From Pycnococcus provasolii (taxonomy: Eukaryota; Chlorophyta; Pseudoscourfieldiophyceae; Pseudoscourfieldiales), in assembly GCA_049487715.1 (NCBI GenBank), contig CP150549.1, positions 1,116,001 through 1,180,000 on the forward strand: 64,000 nucleotides of DNA, given 5' to 3'. Below the pieces are notes generated by a model. It searched no databases. It saw only the letters and a program-made list of their open reading frames with translations, and was not told where the DNA came from. A program made the position numbers and the translations under genes. This document shows, in pieces, positions 31,676 through 41,532 of this stretch. The first letter of the stretch is position 1. Every line of letters begins with the position of its first letter.

Positions 31676-32599
31676 ATGGCGTCGCAGCTCATCGAGGCGT
31701 GCGCGGGTGCGACGGGCGCGCTCGTATCCACGTGGGCGCTCTACCCCATTGACACGCTCAAAACGCGACTCCAGGCGGAACTCGGAGGCTCGGGCGCGCT
31801 CAGCTACTTCGACAAACGACTCTACGCAGGACTGTTTAACGGAATTGGAATGAAGAGCGTGCAGATTGTCGCGTCGTCGTTCACGTTCTTCTACACATAC
31901 GAACACCTCAAGGCGCTCGTCGAAAAGAGAAGTACGGGAAAGGCGAGGAAAATGAGCGCGACGACGAACGTCGCCATCGCGACTCTAGCGGGGATGGTGA
32001 ACGTCCTCGTCACTATGCCACTCGACACCATCGCCACGAGATACCAGTGCAGGGATAACAAAGCTTCTTCGGCAAGTGAGAAGAAAAAGGACGACAGTGC
32101 CACAAATGGGACGAGCGTGGAGAAGGAGAAGGACGGCGCGCTCTACCGCGGACTTCTCATCAGCCTGTTTTTGTCAATTAACCCCGGGGTGAACTTCACA
32201 GTATTTGAGCAGCTCAAGAGACACCACCAGGAACGCCTGCGCGTCAAGCTGGGACGGCCACCTGGGCGGTCGCCTCCCCAGCTCTCAGCAAAGGCTTCGT
32301 TCGTCCTCGGCGCGCTGGCAAAGTGCATAGCGACGTTGACGACGTACCCAGCCATCCGCACGAAAGTGCTTCTTCAAGGTCCAGGTGGGCACAGGTATAA
32401 GGGTTCGAACGACCTCGAGCGTGCCATCGACGCATTTCGGCAAGTGCTGCATTTTGAGGGCGTCACAGGGCTGTACAAAGGGGCGCAGCCGCAGCTCCTC
32501 AAGACGGTGTTCGCAGCAGCGCTCATGCTTATGATCAAGGAGAAAATCAGCGCGGCGCAGAAGATGGCGCTCAGGCAGCTCACAGCAAGCAAGCAGTAG
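31676..32599 (+). CDS. PNC-like: Peroxisomal adenine nucleotide carrier (PNC type, SLC25 family)
   Basis: ATG at 31676, 307 residues, the standard carrier size. Three repeats carry Px[DE]xx[KR]-type motifs: WALYPIDTLKTRLQAE, MPLDTIATRYQ and LTTYPAIRTKVLLQG. The overall pattern (SKSVATVLTYPAIR-like third repeat, LLKTVFAAALMLMIKEKI at the C terminus) matches plant PNC carriers that exchange ATP for AMP/ADP across the peroxisomal membrane to fuel acyl-CoA activation. A Lys/Ser/Asp-rich insertion lies between repeats 1 and 2. Confidence 0.85.
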   Translation: MASQLIEACAGATGALVSTWALYPIDTLKTRLQAELGGSGALSYFDKRLYAGLFNGIGMKSVQIVASSFTFFYTYEHLKALVEKRSTGKARKMSATTNVAIATLAGMVNVLVTMPLDTIATRYQCRDNKASSASEKKKDDSATNGTSVEKEKDGALYRGLLISLFLSINPGVNFTVFEQLKRHHQERLRVKLGRPPGRSPPQLSAKASFVLGALAKCIATLTTYPAIRTKVLLQGPGGHRYKGSNDLERAIDAFRQVLHFEGVTGLYKGAQPQLLKTVFAAALMLMIKEKISAAQKMALRQLTASKQ

Positions 32600-32886
32600 A
32601 TTAATTCAACCGTCTGTAGTTCTTTTTATATTAAAAAAAAGAAAAGCAAAAGGGCCTAGTTAGGAGTAGGAACCTAGAAATGATTTGTAACAACAGCGCA
32701 GATTTGTTTGGTTCAATCCTTTCAAGTATTTTTCTAAAAATAACGTTGCAAAGTGCTTTTGGAGAAGAAAAATTGTACCGGCGCACGTCATTACAAGCAC
32801 ACACACACACCAGAAAATAAAATTCCTCATGCTCCTGTTCTGTCCCACAGCCACCGCTTTCATGGTTTTTTTTTGGCCATCGTCAT

Positions 32887-34411
32887 CTAACCCTCTTCCT
32901 CTGTCGGCATCGTCTCGGCATCTGGCCGCGTTGGCAGCTCCGAGCTCTCGACGAGCGCGGCATCGAACTCCGCAGCCACCGGCGGGGGCGGAACTGGAAC
33001 GAAGGGCGCGTTCTTGATGCCATAGCCCACGTAGACGTTGGCGAAGGTATTGCCAAGCGCGACCGCTGCTGCGCCAGGCCACAGCAGCGACTTGACGCCT
33101 CCCACCTTGAACTTAACACCAGGCACCATGCTCGATGTCACAACCGACCAGGGTGCACCACCCTCCTCACCAGGCACCAACCGCGCGTAGTCTCCGGAAA
33201 CGTCGTCGTACGCCTCAGTGAGCGCCGTGAGCATTGGCGGTGACACCTCCGGCTCCTCCGGCTCGGCGGGCTCCTCACCCTCCGCCGGCTCCGGCGGCGG
33301 GAACACGAAAGCCTCAACTCGGCCTTGCGCCTTGACGTGCGGGTAGCGATAGCACCATGATGCGACATCCTCGTACGTCTCTGGTGCCGCGAACTCCTCC
33401 GTCTTCGCAACGGACGTTCCCTCGTCACCCTCGAGCTGGAAGAAGCCGACGGGGCACACCACGGTGGAGGCGGCGATGCGCGCGATCTGTGCACGCAGGT
33501 ACATGGCCTCGCGGCCGGGGAAGAGCGGGTAGGCGGAAACGTGCGCGTCGAGGTCGCCAGTCAGAAACTTTTTGATTTGACGTGCGCAGACAATCGCAGC
33601 CGGCGTTGTGTCAGGCAGCTGCACAGGTTTGTCTCCAAGGCGCGTCGTGACGAAGTACGTGTAGGCGTTCACGCCCGAGTTCACCTCCGTGGGCACGACG
33701 CCCTCGGGAGTCTCCTCCTCCGGCGTCGCCGGCTCCTTAAGTGTCGTCTCGAAGACGTAGTAGTCTGCGTGCGTTCCGAGCATCTTTCCAAAGAATCGGA
33801 CGGTGGCCACCTTGACGACAGGGTCCTCTCCCAGCGCCTTGACGGCGAGCATGACACGGTACATCTCACTCCTCGAGAGGCCGACGCCGCACGCCTCGAA
33901 GAGGCTGGCGTCCGTCATAACGTTCTCCGTCTCATACTCGTTCGGCGGCTCGGCAGCCTCCGGCTCTCCCGTCTCCGGGTTGATCGGCGGCTCCGGCGCC
34001 GAGAAGAGCGAGGCTGTGGTGGCGGCGTGCGTCTCTTTCAGCGTCGGCAGCAGCACAGGCGTCTCCTTGACGTCGAGAGCAAGCTTCTTTGTCAGCACGG
34101 AGTACTCGAAGAGGTCCACCGGCTTGTCCGGCTTCTCTTGCAGCAGCTGTTGGTTATTTTTGGGTGTGGAGAGAGTGGGAGTGTGTGTGTGTGATGTTGT
34201 TTGTGAGTGTACGTTGTGCACGTCGTTGCTTGCGTATACACACACGCCTTCTCTCTCCCCCCTTTTTTCCGTCGGCTGACACCTTGCGGCAAGCCTCGCG
34301 CATTTACGGACAGTCTGCTCGTGCATACGCGTTGAGCAAAAACTGTTGTGCATCCGTCGTTCGCTCGTTCGCACGTTCCCGAGGCGGCCGCACCACTCCC
34401 TCCTTCTCTCC

Positions 34412-34461
<50 letters not shown>

Positions 34462-34651
34462 CTCTCTCTCTCTTTCTCTCTCTCCCTAGTACACCGTCAC
34501 GTACCTTGGAGAGCACGTCCGTGAGGTGGTCGTAGACGTTACCTCCAGCGTCTGAGGCTGATTTTTGCAGGTACGCGAGCGCCGCGGGCACCTTGTCCTG
34601 CGCGTTGGTTCCTGCCACCTCAATGGCTGGCTCAGGCGCGGGTTCGGCCAT
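32887..34651 (-). CDS. RSP4/6: Radial spoke head protein RSP4/RSP6 (RSPH4A/6A), one intron
   Basis: Exons 34651-34505 and 34146-32887, intron 34147-34504 (358 nt, donor GTACGT, acceptor CAACAG), 468 residues. Splicing joins VYDHLTDVLSK to LLQEKPDKPVDLFEYSV, the family's conserved N-terminal region; NEYETENVMTDASLFEACGV, VRFFGKMLGTHADYYVFE, NAYTYFVTTRLG and GAPWSVVTSSMVPG follow. RSP4 and RSP6 form the spoke head of motile 9+2 axonemes. Pro/Glu-rich insertions are lineage-specific. The intron carries a (TTTC)n run on the + strand. Divergent from RSPH14. Confidence 0.93.
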
Positions 34652-34870
34652 GGCTGTGGTACGTGTGTCTTAAGGTGTGTGGGGGGGTGAGTAGAGGAGG
34701 ACGGGACCCCGACGACGACGAGGAGGAGAGAGAGGGAGAGGTTAACAGAGGACAGAGGACAGAGGACAGGAAGGCGAGTACCTTCTCCTTCAGCACCAGC
34801 ACCAGGACAGGAGATGATCTCGAGGCCCTTCTTCTTCCTTCCCCTGAGACGCACTCACTCACTCACTCGT

Positions 34871-34891
34871 CCCCTCCTCTCCTCTCCTCTT
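34871..34891. promoter_or_regulatory. (CTCCT)n pyrimidine tract, RSP4/6 side
   Basis: Four CTCCT-type units about 220 bp upstream of the RSP4/6 start. Confidence 0.45.
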
Positions 34892-35430
34892 CGTCGACGG
34901 CCTTCTTCCTACCTCCCTCGCCTTGCCTTTGTTCTGTTCTGTTCTGTTCGGTGTGGCGTTGGTTGGGTGTGGCGTGTCGTTGTTGGTGGGGCCCATCACT
35001 GCCATCGCTAAGTACCGTGTGTCGTGTGTCGTTGTGTCGTGTGTTAGCGTTGTTGGCGGGCCCCCTCCCCCCTCCACGGAGAGTCTCTCCCTCCCTCGAT
35101 CGTGCCTCGTGGGTCCCATCCCATCCCAAAGGGGAGCAAATAGCAAAGGGTCGGCTGATCGGTACCTGTACCGTACCACAGGAGTGCAGAGTCCATCCCA
35201 CCCAGGAAGGAAGGAAGGAAGGAAGGAGCACAGAGGACATCAGGGAAGAGGCATCAGGGTACCTTTATGTAGAGCATGTACTGTGTAGAGGGGATTGGAG
35301 GCGAGTGTGCAGTAGTTCTTACCGGTAAGGTTAACCGGACTCCTCCTCGAGGCGCGATGCCACTAACCTTATGCGAGATGCCAGTGGAGGGAGGAGGGAG
35401 AGTAGAGAGACCGATGAGAGACGGCTGATC

Positions 35431-35456
35431 CCTCTCCTCTCCTCTCCTCTCCTCTC
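35431..35456. promoter_or_regulatory. (CTCCT)n pyrimidine tract, RSPH14 side
   Basis: Five CTCTC/CTCCT units about 260 bp upstream of the RSPH14 start; same motif as in front of the other axonemal genes. Confidence 0.45.
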
Positions 35457-35716
35457 TGGCATCTCGGCTTTTTCTTCCTTGCTACTTCCTACCGGCTCGC
35501 TTCCAGCCTCCAGCAGGAGAGGGTCAACGGCGCCACCGGTCGGCCTGGCCTGGCTGCTGCGCAAGGACGTCCTGGCTCGCTGGTCGGCCCCGGCTGCCCG
35601 GCCCCAGGGGTGCGAGGGCGGAGTGGGGACCCCTCTCTTGGTCCGCCCTGTAGTAGCAGTTCGCCGTGTCGCGCGCCAGAGGAGCACGACCTCGCGACTC
35701 ACCACCTTACCTTAAC

Positions 35717-36886
35717 ATGGACGCCTTCGGCGGACGGCCAGGCACGGCCCAGTCCGCGTACGGGCAGTTCGACGTCGCGTTCGACCCCGTGCTCGCGAAC
35801 GCCGAGCACATCGCGCTGTTCCAGACGCAGGACAACCCAAAGCCGCAAGGAAAGTACGTCATCACGCGAGGGTTCGAGAAGTTCGCCTTCCCGAAGATTG
35901 TCGACAAAATCTCAGACGAAGACCTCATCATCAAGCGCAAGGCGCTGCTTGCAGCGTGCGAGCTGCTGAACACGGGCGAGGCGCGCGTGCAGTGCGTCGG
36001 AGCGGGAATCGTGCCCGCGCTCACAAAGTGCCTCACGCACGAGGATGCGACGGTGCGTGAGCGCACGGCGGCGTGCCTCGAGCTCATTGCCGTCAACGAC
36101 CAAGGGTGCGAGGAGCTGCTCGCGTGCGGCAGCGTCGGCGCGCTTTGCGACCTGCTGCGCGACGTGGAACGGCACCCGGAGGATGACGTGCGCAACTCGG
36201 CATACTCCGCGCTCGTTGAGGCGAGCCGCACGGACCGAGTGCGTCTTGAGCTCGTCGAGGATAAGCGTATGCTCAAGTGGCTCGTGGAGAGCGGCCTTAA
36301 GGGCGAGTCGCCGCAGCCAGCCATGGCATTAGAGCTTATGCGGTGTGCCATGATGTGTACCAAGTCGGAGGCCGCACTCGAGCAGCTGCTTGGCTGCGGC
36401 GGTGTGGCCGCGGTGGCTCCGTTGCTTACGGGCGACTACGAGGTGCGAGAGTGCGCGAGCCTTGTGATTAACCTGCTGTGCGTGCCATTCGAGGGCAAGA
36501 CGGCGGCCACAGAAGCTGGGGCTGTCCCGCTTCTCGTTGATTTGCTTTCTGACCACCCGTTGAGCGTGACGTCCGCCGCCGCGGCGGCTCTCACGACGCT
36601 GACAGTTGACATTCCGGCGAAGAAGGCGATGGTGGAGTGCGGCGGGGTTGCGCCGCTCGCCATGCTGCTCGACGTTGAGGACGAGAAGCTCATCGTCAAC
36701 GTGCTTCTCCTCGTCACGAGCATTGCGGAGGATCCAGAGGGACGACGTCAATTGCAAGCTTGCTTGCAACGCATTCGCAACATCCAACTAGCGACACCAA
36801 GCGCTCTCATCGAACGGTGTGCCGCGCATGCCGTGCGCCAGGTGATGTTCAACCACCTCCCGCACGCGCACTTGCCGACAAGCTAA
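35717..36886 (+). CDS. RSPH14: Armadillo-repeat radial spoke protein (RSPH14 / RSP8-type)
   Basis: ATG at 35717, 389 residues. After a short N terminus, DEDLIIKRKALLAACELLNT begins tandem ARM repeats (GIVPALTKCLTHEDATVRER, GCGGVAAVAPLLTGDYEVRE, GAVPLLVDLLSDHPLSVTS, CGGVAPLAMLLDVEDEKLIV). The opening 'D.DL..kqkAL.aLcdL' is characteristic of RSPH14 and Chlamydomonas RSP8-like proteins, which belong to the radial spoke. Divergent pairing with RSP4/6 supports a joint axonemal role. TGTAA at 36890-36894. Confidence 0.85.
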   Translation: MDAFGGRPGTAQSAYGQFDVAFDPVLANAEHIALFQTQDNPKPQGKYVITRGFEKFAFPKIVDKISDEDLIIKRKALLAACELLNTGEARVQCVGAGIVPALTKCLTHEDATVRERTAACLELIAVNDQGCEELLACGSVGALCDLLRDVERHPEDDVRNSAYSALVEASRTDRVRLELVEDKRMLKWLVESGLKGESPQPAMALELMRCAMMCTKSEAALEQLLGCGGVAAVAPLLTGDYEVRECASLVINLLCVPFEGKTAATEAGAVPLLVDLLSDHPLSVTSAAAAALTTLTVDIPAKKAMVECGGVAPLAMLLDVEDEKLIVNVLLLVTSIAEDPEGRRQLQACLQRIRNIQLATPSALIERCAAHAVRQVMFNHLPHAHLPTS

Positions 36887-37027
36887 AGCTGTAACAAGGA
36901 AAAACAAAATTACCCCCAAATATTTTTCGCGTCGCGCTACCGCCACCACCACTACCTCGCCGGCAACACGACACGGCTGACGGGGGTGGAGGATGGCGAA
37001 TAGACGAGGTACACTTATTTTAGTTAT

Positions 37028-37750
37028 TTACAACACAGGTGTTTTGTGGTCAAGGATCATGATGAGCTGTTCGCACGCGCGCCGTTCCGCCTGTGCCTCC
37101 GCGGGGTGCGCACCACGGAGGAGTCCCCGTGCCGTGTCTCCAGCCCCCGCTTCGGCGACGCTTTCGCGGTCGACATATGCGATGGCACGCAGCAGGCGCA
37201 GCCACTCGAGTCGGACGCGACCTGGCGGAGGAGCGCCCCCGGCGAGCACGCGCAGGAGCGCAACCTTCGCGTCTCCGTGGCCGTGCGTCTTGCGGCTCGC
37301 CATGGCAGTTCCCAGGTGCGCAGCCGTGTCCGGCTGGTCAAGCAGCACGAGTCCCGTGACGACGTGGAAGACAGCCGCCGCCTCCTCGTCGGAAGCCGCG
37401 TCTCCGTGAGCGTCAAGTGCGTCGAGCAGAGCCGGCGCGAGTCTGAATGGCAGCGCGTGCAGCGCCTCGAGCATGGCGACGAGCGCGCTTCCTCCCTCCG
37501 AAGCGTCGCGCAGCACCGCCGCCAGAGCGTGCAGTGCGCGCAGTCTCCTCGCGGAGAGCGGCTTGGAGACGGCGCGCGCGCACGCGAGCATGACGTAGGA
37601 GCACCGCCGTGCAATGGCGTCGTGCTCGAGCTTGGATGCGAGCGCGGCTGAGAGCGCGTCGTGACGAGTTGAGGATGAGGCTCTGTCTTCGTTGTCCTCG
37701 TCTTCGCCGCCCCTTCTCAACAGGCACTCCTTCACAGACGTGAGCGCCAT
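37028..37750 (-). CDS. Helical-repeat protein, unknown
   Basis: I start at the ATG at 37750 (MALTSVKECLLRRGGEDEDN), 240 residues. Further upstream in-frame ATGs would translate the telomere-type repeat as Gly-Leu and are unlikely. The protein is Ala/Leu/Arg-rich with helix-like segments (RRLRALHALAAVLRDASEGG, AMLEALHALPFRLAPALLDA, LEWLRLLRAIAYVD) that resemble HEAT/ARM-type repeats, but no family motif is clear. The stop is part of TGTAA. Confidence 0.6.
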   Translation of the reverse strand: MALTSVKECLLRRGGEDEDNEDRASSSTRHDALSAALASKLEHDAIARRCSYVMLACARAVSKPLSARRLRALHALAAVLRDASEGGSALVAMLEALHALPFRLAPALLDALDAHGDAASDEEAAAVFHVVTGLVLLDQPDTAAHLGTAMASRKTHGHGDAKVALLRVLAGGAPPPGRVRLEWLRLLRAIAYVDRESVAEAGAGDTARGLLRGAHPAEAQAERRACEQLIMILDHKTPVL

Positions 37751-37777
37751 CGACGTCGGGGTGGAAATGGGAGGGCG

Positions 37778-37803
37778 TAACCCTAACCCTAACCCTAACC
37801 CTA
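37778..37803. repeat. Interstitial telomere-type repeat (CCCTAA)n
   Basis: Four perfect CCCTAA units 28 bp upstream of the ATG at 37750, in the divergent gap to the F-box gene. Confidence 0.92.
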
Positions 37804-38037
37804 TGACGACATCGGATTTCGTCATTTCGGTTAGGCGCGTGACGTCGCCCTCTGTAATAGTAAATCTGCTCTCTGGTTCATCTCGCGCGTTCCCTCGGCA
37901 CCACAAACATCCCTCCCTCTTTGGAGCACTCTCGGACACGCGCCCACTTGCCCTGTTGCGAACCCCACCCACCTTATACAGACACAACATCTTAACCAAC
38001 TTTACTCGCCATCGCGCCCACTTGCGCCGCGTTGCTC

Positions 38038-38864
38038 ATGTGCGACGTCGCCGTGTGCCCGCCTGCACTGCCGCCGCACCTCGCGTTCACAGCCACGGCT
38101 CCGTCCCCTCCTCCGGTGGATGTCGCAGTGGCAGCGGGTGCGGGTGGTGCGCTGGGGGTACCAGTGGTAACGCACGACTGGTCCAGTCTCCCGTACGACT
38201 GCCTCTCGATGGTGCTTCCAAAACTTGACGCGAGAGACCTCATCGCTTGCACGTGCGTCTGCGCGGAGTGGAGAAGAAGCGTGCACGACGACAAGGTGCT
38301 GCTTGGAAAAGTGTACCCCGCGAACGCGCCGGAGATGTCGACGCCGGAGCTGAGGCTGCGCGCGCGCGCGGCGAAGTCTGAAACCTTCCTTCCCATGGTG
38401 GTGAAACGCGGCGCGGAGGTTGGCGGAAACCTGCACTGCATACTCATGGCTGCTCGCATGACGGACTGCGGGTCGCGCGGGTTCCGCTTCTGGCGACTTG
38501 CCGCGAAGAAAGAACACGTCGAGGCGGGCCTGCGCGTGGGAGAGATCTACTACATGGGAACGCACAACCAAGGACGCGACGCGGAGATGGCGGACTTCTT
38601 CCTGCAGCGCGCGCTCAAAAAATTGCTCTGGCGGCGTCGCCGTCGCCGGCGTCGATGACGGCGGCAGAGAGGATGCGTGTTGGACGTGGGTGCCTGCTTA
38701 AAGCTTTCCTCCACTTGGACGGCGAGGGCGTTCGCGAGGATGCGCAGGAGGCGACGAGGTGGTTCAAACTCGCGTCTGAGCACGGAAATGCCGACGCCGA
38801 CAGGCAGCTGAGCACACTGTACTCCACGGGAATGTACGGGTCAAACTTCGGCATGTGGCGCTGA
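38038..38864 (+). CDS. F-box protein with Sel1 repeats, frame broken in an A6 run
   Basis: ATG at 38038. LPYDCLSMVLPKLDARDLIA with CVCAEWRRSVHDD near residues 45-85 is an F-box. Sel1-type helical repeats follow (GSRGFRFWRLAAKKEHVEAG, ... DAEMADFFLQRALKK). The first frame ends at 38658 in an Arg run. The conserved sequence resumes in the -1 frame as IALAASPSPASMTAAERMRV and continues LHLDGEGVREDAQEATRWFK, a perfect Sel1 unit, to 38864. The switch coincides with the A6 at 38617-38622; one more A would join the halves (about 275 residues). I infer an SCF ubiquitin-ligase adaptor. Sequence error most likely; a real -1 shift is possible. Confidence 0.75.
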
Positions 38865-39209
38865 GCCTGAGCAGAGAGACATTCAGCAATACATAACAGG
38901 AACAATAAGCGGCACATTTCCTCACTGCCGTCGAGGACGGAAATTAAAACGGCGGCAAGCCAGGTGGGCGCGGCTCACCATGACCTTATATTGATTCATT
39001 CTTTCATATAATTCATTCTTTCCATTGATGAAAATAAGTATATTTCCTTTTTTAAACAAAAGGTTGGCCATGTTCCCACAGCTTTTTTTACCTACGCGGG
39101 ATGGATGAAGGCAGTGTGGTATCGTGTGTGCGTGCGCGGCGGGTGTATGGCAACGAAATGCGTTTTTTTTGTGATTCTTACAAAAGCTCAAAGCAGAAAA
39201 GAACCCAAT
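38865..39209. other. Convergent intergenic region, AT-rich
   Basis: 345 bp between the F-box and coiled-coil gene ends; poly-T and poly-A runs, no ORF supported. Confidence 0.4.
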
Positions 39210-40058
39210 TCACCTCTTTCCCGTTGTTGTCGCTTGTTGTCGAACCGAGGCAATTTCCTCGACAATCGCCTCGAGTGCGGCGAGTGCCCACTCCGCACGC
39301 AACTTTTCCTGCTTCGCCTCCGCGAGTGCCGCATCCTTCTCGGACTGCGCCTTGGAGAACGCCTGCTGCAGTTCCGAGAAGCGCCGCGCCAACTCCGCGT
39401 CGTCGGTTGCATTGGTGTCCTGCGAAGCGCTTGATGTTGACGCGAGCTGCAGTTGCCTGCTGCTGACAAGGTTCTGAAGTGCCACTAGCTCAGACTGCGC
39501 GTGCTCGGCGTCGAGTTTTGCCATATCCAAGTCCCCCGTGAGCTGCGCCGTCGCCCTCGACTCGGTCGTGAGCGTGTCCTCCTGCACGCGCAGAGATGCC
39601 TGAAGCGTTTCGTGCAGAAGCCTCGCCTCCTTGGTTGCTGCTTCCGCCGCATCCTCTGCGTCCGCCGCGCGCCTCCTTTCCATGGAGACGATTGCCCACA
39701 CGGTTTCCTGCAGCTGTGCGTGCAGCGCCGCGCTTCCGTTGGACGTGGGCATTTGCTGTAGCAGCTGTGTGAGCTGTGCGACGTGCTCCGACTCCATGAA
39801 TGTTGATGTTTGCGACGACTGCGTCGTTCTCGCCGCCGCTCTTGTTGCCGACGCCGCCGCTCTTCCGTACCTCTGCGCGCTCGTGGCCGTTGTGTTAGTG
39901 CCCGCGCCCCCACTCACCGTTTTTCGCGAACACGACCGTATGCACATAGGTGCATACATGCCTATGTGCATGCTGTGTTTTGTCGTCTTCGCAAGTGTGT
40001 GTGGCAGTAGACGTCGAGGCCTACTAGATAGACACGTGTGTGTGCCAAAGCCGGGCAT
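39210..40058 (-). CDS. Coiled-coil protein, unknown
   Basis: I start at the ATG at 40058, 282 residues. The first ~90 residues are basic and Ser/Thr/Ala-rich. From MESEHVAQLTQLLQQM onward the protein is nearly all charged heptad-like helix (ELARRFSELQQAFSKAQSEK, EWALAALEAIVEEIASVRQQ), predicting a long coiled coil. A perfect GTGAGT donor at 39917-39912, a CACTAACAC branch-like word and a CGCAG acceptor at 39873 define a possible 45-nt in-frame intron (39873-39917), so two isoforms are conceivable. A 10-bp inverted repeat lies at 39941-39950/39961-39970. No family recognised. Confidence 0.55.
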   Translation of the reverse strand: MPGFGTHTCLSSRPRRLLPHTLAKTTKHSMHIGMYAPMCIRSCSRKTVSGGAGTNTTATSAQRYGRAAASATRAAARTTQSSQTSTFMESEHVAQLTQLLQQMPTSNGSAALHAQLQETVWAIVSMERRRAADAEDAAEAATKEARLLHETLQASLRVQEDTLTTESRATAQLTGDLDMAKLDAEHAQSELVALQNLVSSRQLQLASTSSASQDTNATDDAELARRFSELQQAFSKAQSEKDAALAEAKQEKLRAEWALAALEAIVEEIASVRQQATTTGKR

Positions 40059-40560
40059 GATGTGGTTCTGCGAGAGGGAAGTTGAGAGATACGTTTTCTG
40101 GGGTTTGTCGAATGTCGAGGGGCGAAGGAAGGTTGAGTTGGTGAGGGGGCATATCTCCAAGGCGGAGGGCGGAGGGGACTGGAGCTCTGATTTCTGCTGA
40201 GATTTTCATCCGCACCGATCAATAATGGGGGAGGGACCCTGTCACCTGTTTCGACTTTCGGTTCCTGTTCAGCGCGTGGGTGGTGGTGGTGGTGGTGCGC
40301 ACTCCTTCCGCCTATCGTTTCGTTTCCGCGCCAACCGAAAGCGAGGGGGGAAGGCGGGGTTTCGTGTTTTTTACTTTTTTTCCTTTTTTTGGTCTTTTGT
40401 TGTGTGGACATTTGGGGACCCGCTCTTGGTCCTCTTCCTCTGGTCTGTTGCTCTGGTTGTCCATTTTCTTATTAGGTTTTTTCTCCCTTCTTCTCCGTCT
40501 TTTTTTAGGTTTTCACGTTTTTTTTTGTCCCTCGTGAATCATTCCCCTTCGTCTGGTACC
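40059..40560. other. Divergent upstream region of the coiled-coil and proteasome genes
   Basis: About 500 bp with (GTG)n near 40280-40300 and long T runs (40365-40530) just before the PSMA4 ATG, probably promoter and 5' leader. No telomere-type repeat. Confidence 0.4.
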
Positions 40561-41328
40561 ATGGCGCGACGCTACGACAGCCGCACGACAATCTTCAGCC
40601 CAGAGGGACGGCTCTACCAGGTCGAGTACGCGATGGAGGCAATCAGCAACGCGGGCTCGGCCGTCGGCGTACTCACCTCACAGGGCGTCGTGCTCGCCGC
40701 AGAGAAGAAGATCACCTCCAAGCTCCTCGAGGCGTCCATCACGTCCGAGAAGATGCACAAGGTGGACGACCACGTCGCGGTCGCGGTCGCGGGACTCACC
40801 AGCGACGCGAACATACTCATCAACACGATGCGGCTCAGCGCGCAGAGGTACCTCTTCGCGTACCAGGAACCCGTTCCTATCGAGCAGCTTGTTCAGGGAA
40901 TCTGTGACACGAAACAGGGGTACACGCAGTTTGGCGGACTCAGGCCTTTCGGCGTGTCTTTTTTGTTCGCGGGGTACGACGACAACGGCGAATTCCAGCT
41001 GTACCAGAGCGATCCGTCGGGAAACTTCAGCGGGTGGAAGGCGACCGCCATTGGCGCGAACCACGCAAACGCCACCTCCATGCTCAAGAGCGAGTACGAC
41101 GACAACATGACGCTCGACGACGCCATACAGCTTACTCTCAAGGTTCTCTCGAAAACGATGGACTCGAAGAAGATCACGCCGGAAAAGGTTGAGATTGCAA
41201 CCGTCACGCGGTCGGAGGCGACAGGCGCCGTGCGCTACAAGTGTTACAGTAAGCAGGACCTCGAGCCGGTGCTCGCCACCGCCAACGCAAAGCTGGCGGA
41301 AGGTGCGGAAGGCGAGGCTGCTGCATGA
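40561..41328 (+). CDS. PSMA4/PAC1: 20S proteasome subunit alpha type 4 (alpha3/PAC1)
   Basis: The ATG at 40561 in an ACCATGG context gives 255 residues. [26 protein letters not shown] is the alpha-subunit N-terminal signature with the alpha4-type 'RYDSRTT' start; [15 protein letters not shown] and [18 protein letters not shown] are conserved core segments. The subunit forms part of the outer alpha ring of the core particle that degrades ubiquitinated proteins in cytosol and nucleus. It is single-exon and ends in a Glu/Gly/Ala tail. A copy of the dispersed 3'-end repeat begins 19 nt after the stop. Confidence 0.96.
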   Translation: MARRYDSRTTIFSPEGRLYQVEYAMEAISNAGSAVGVLTSQGVVLAAEKKITSKLLEASITSEKMHKVDDHVAVAVAGLTSDANILINTMRLSAQRYLFAYQEPVPIEQLVQGICDTKQGYTQFGGLRPFGVSFLFAGYDDNGEFQLYQSDPSGNFSGWKATAIGANHANATSMLKSEYDDNMTLDDAIQLTLKVLSKTMDSKKITPEKVEIATVTRSEATGAVRYKCYSKQDLEPVLATANAKLAEGAEGEAAA

Positions 41329-41346
41329 TTCTTTTTTCGTATAAGA

Positions 41347-41474
41347 TTCACTCATTCAGTAACGTAATATAGTTTACTTCGTCCAACGGTCGACGTCCTT
41401 TTCTTTTGAAAAAAAAACAACAACCACCATTCAGCAGCGCGTTTTCAAGTAAGAATACGTACATGGCGCTGGTG
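41347..41474 (+). repeat. Dispersed 3'-end repeat, copy A (behind PSMA4)
   Basis: Begins TTCACTCATTCAGTAACG and contains GTTTACTTCGTCCAACGGTC. It shares CCATTCAGCAGC and GTACATGGCGCTGGT further on with the copy behind MYCBP. Confidence 0.75.
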
Positions 41475-41532
41475 ATTTTGTCGTCGTCGTTCAAATTTTG
41501 TGAACCCTACATATTATCAGAAGAAACAATTG

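Larger units (their letters stand above)
34652..35716. promoter_or_regulatory. Divergent promoter region of RSP4/6 and RSPH14
   Basis: 1,065 bp without a convincing ORF. It contains CTCCT-type pyrimidine tracts, an (AGGA)n run near 35203-35226, and repeated GTGTCGTTGT words near 34975-35045. It presumably drives both spoke genes. Confidence 0.5.

Noticed and set aside
37751-37990. Longer start for the 37028-37750 protein
   Set aside because: It would translate the telomere-type repeat as alternating Gly-Leu and adds no conserved sequence.
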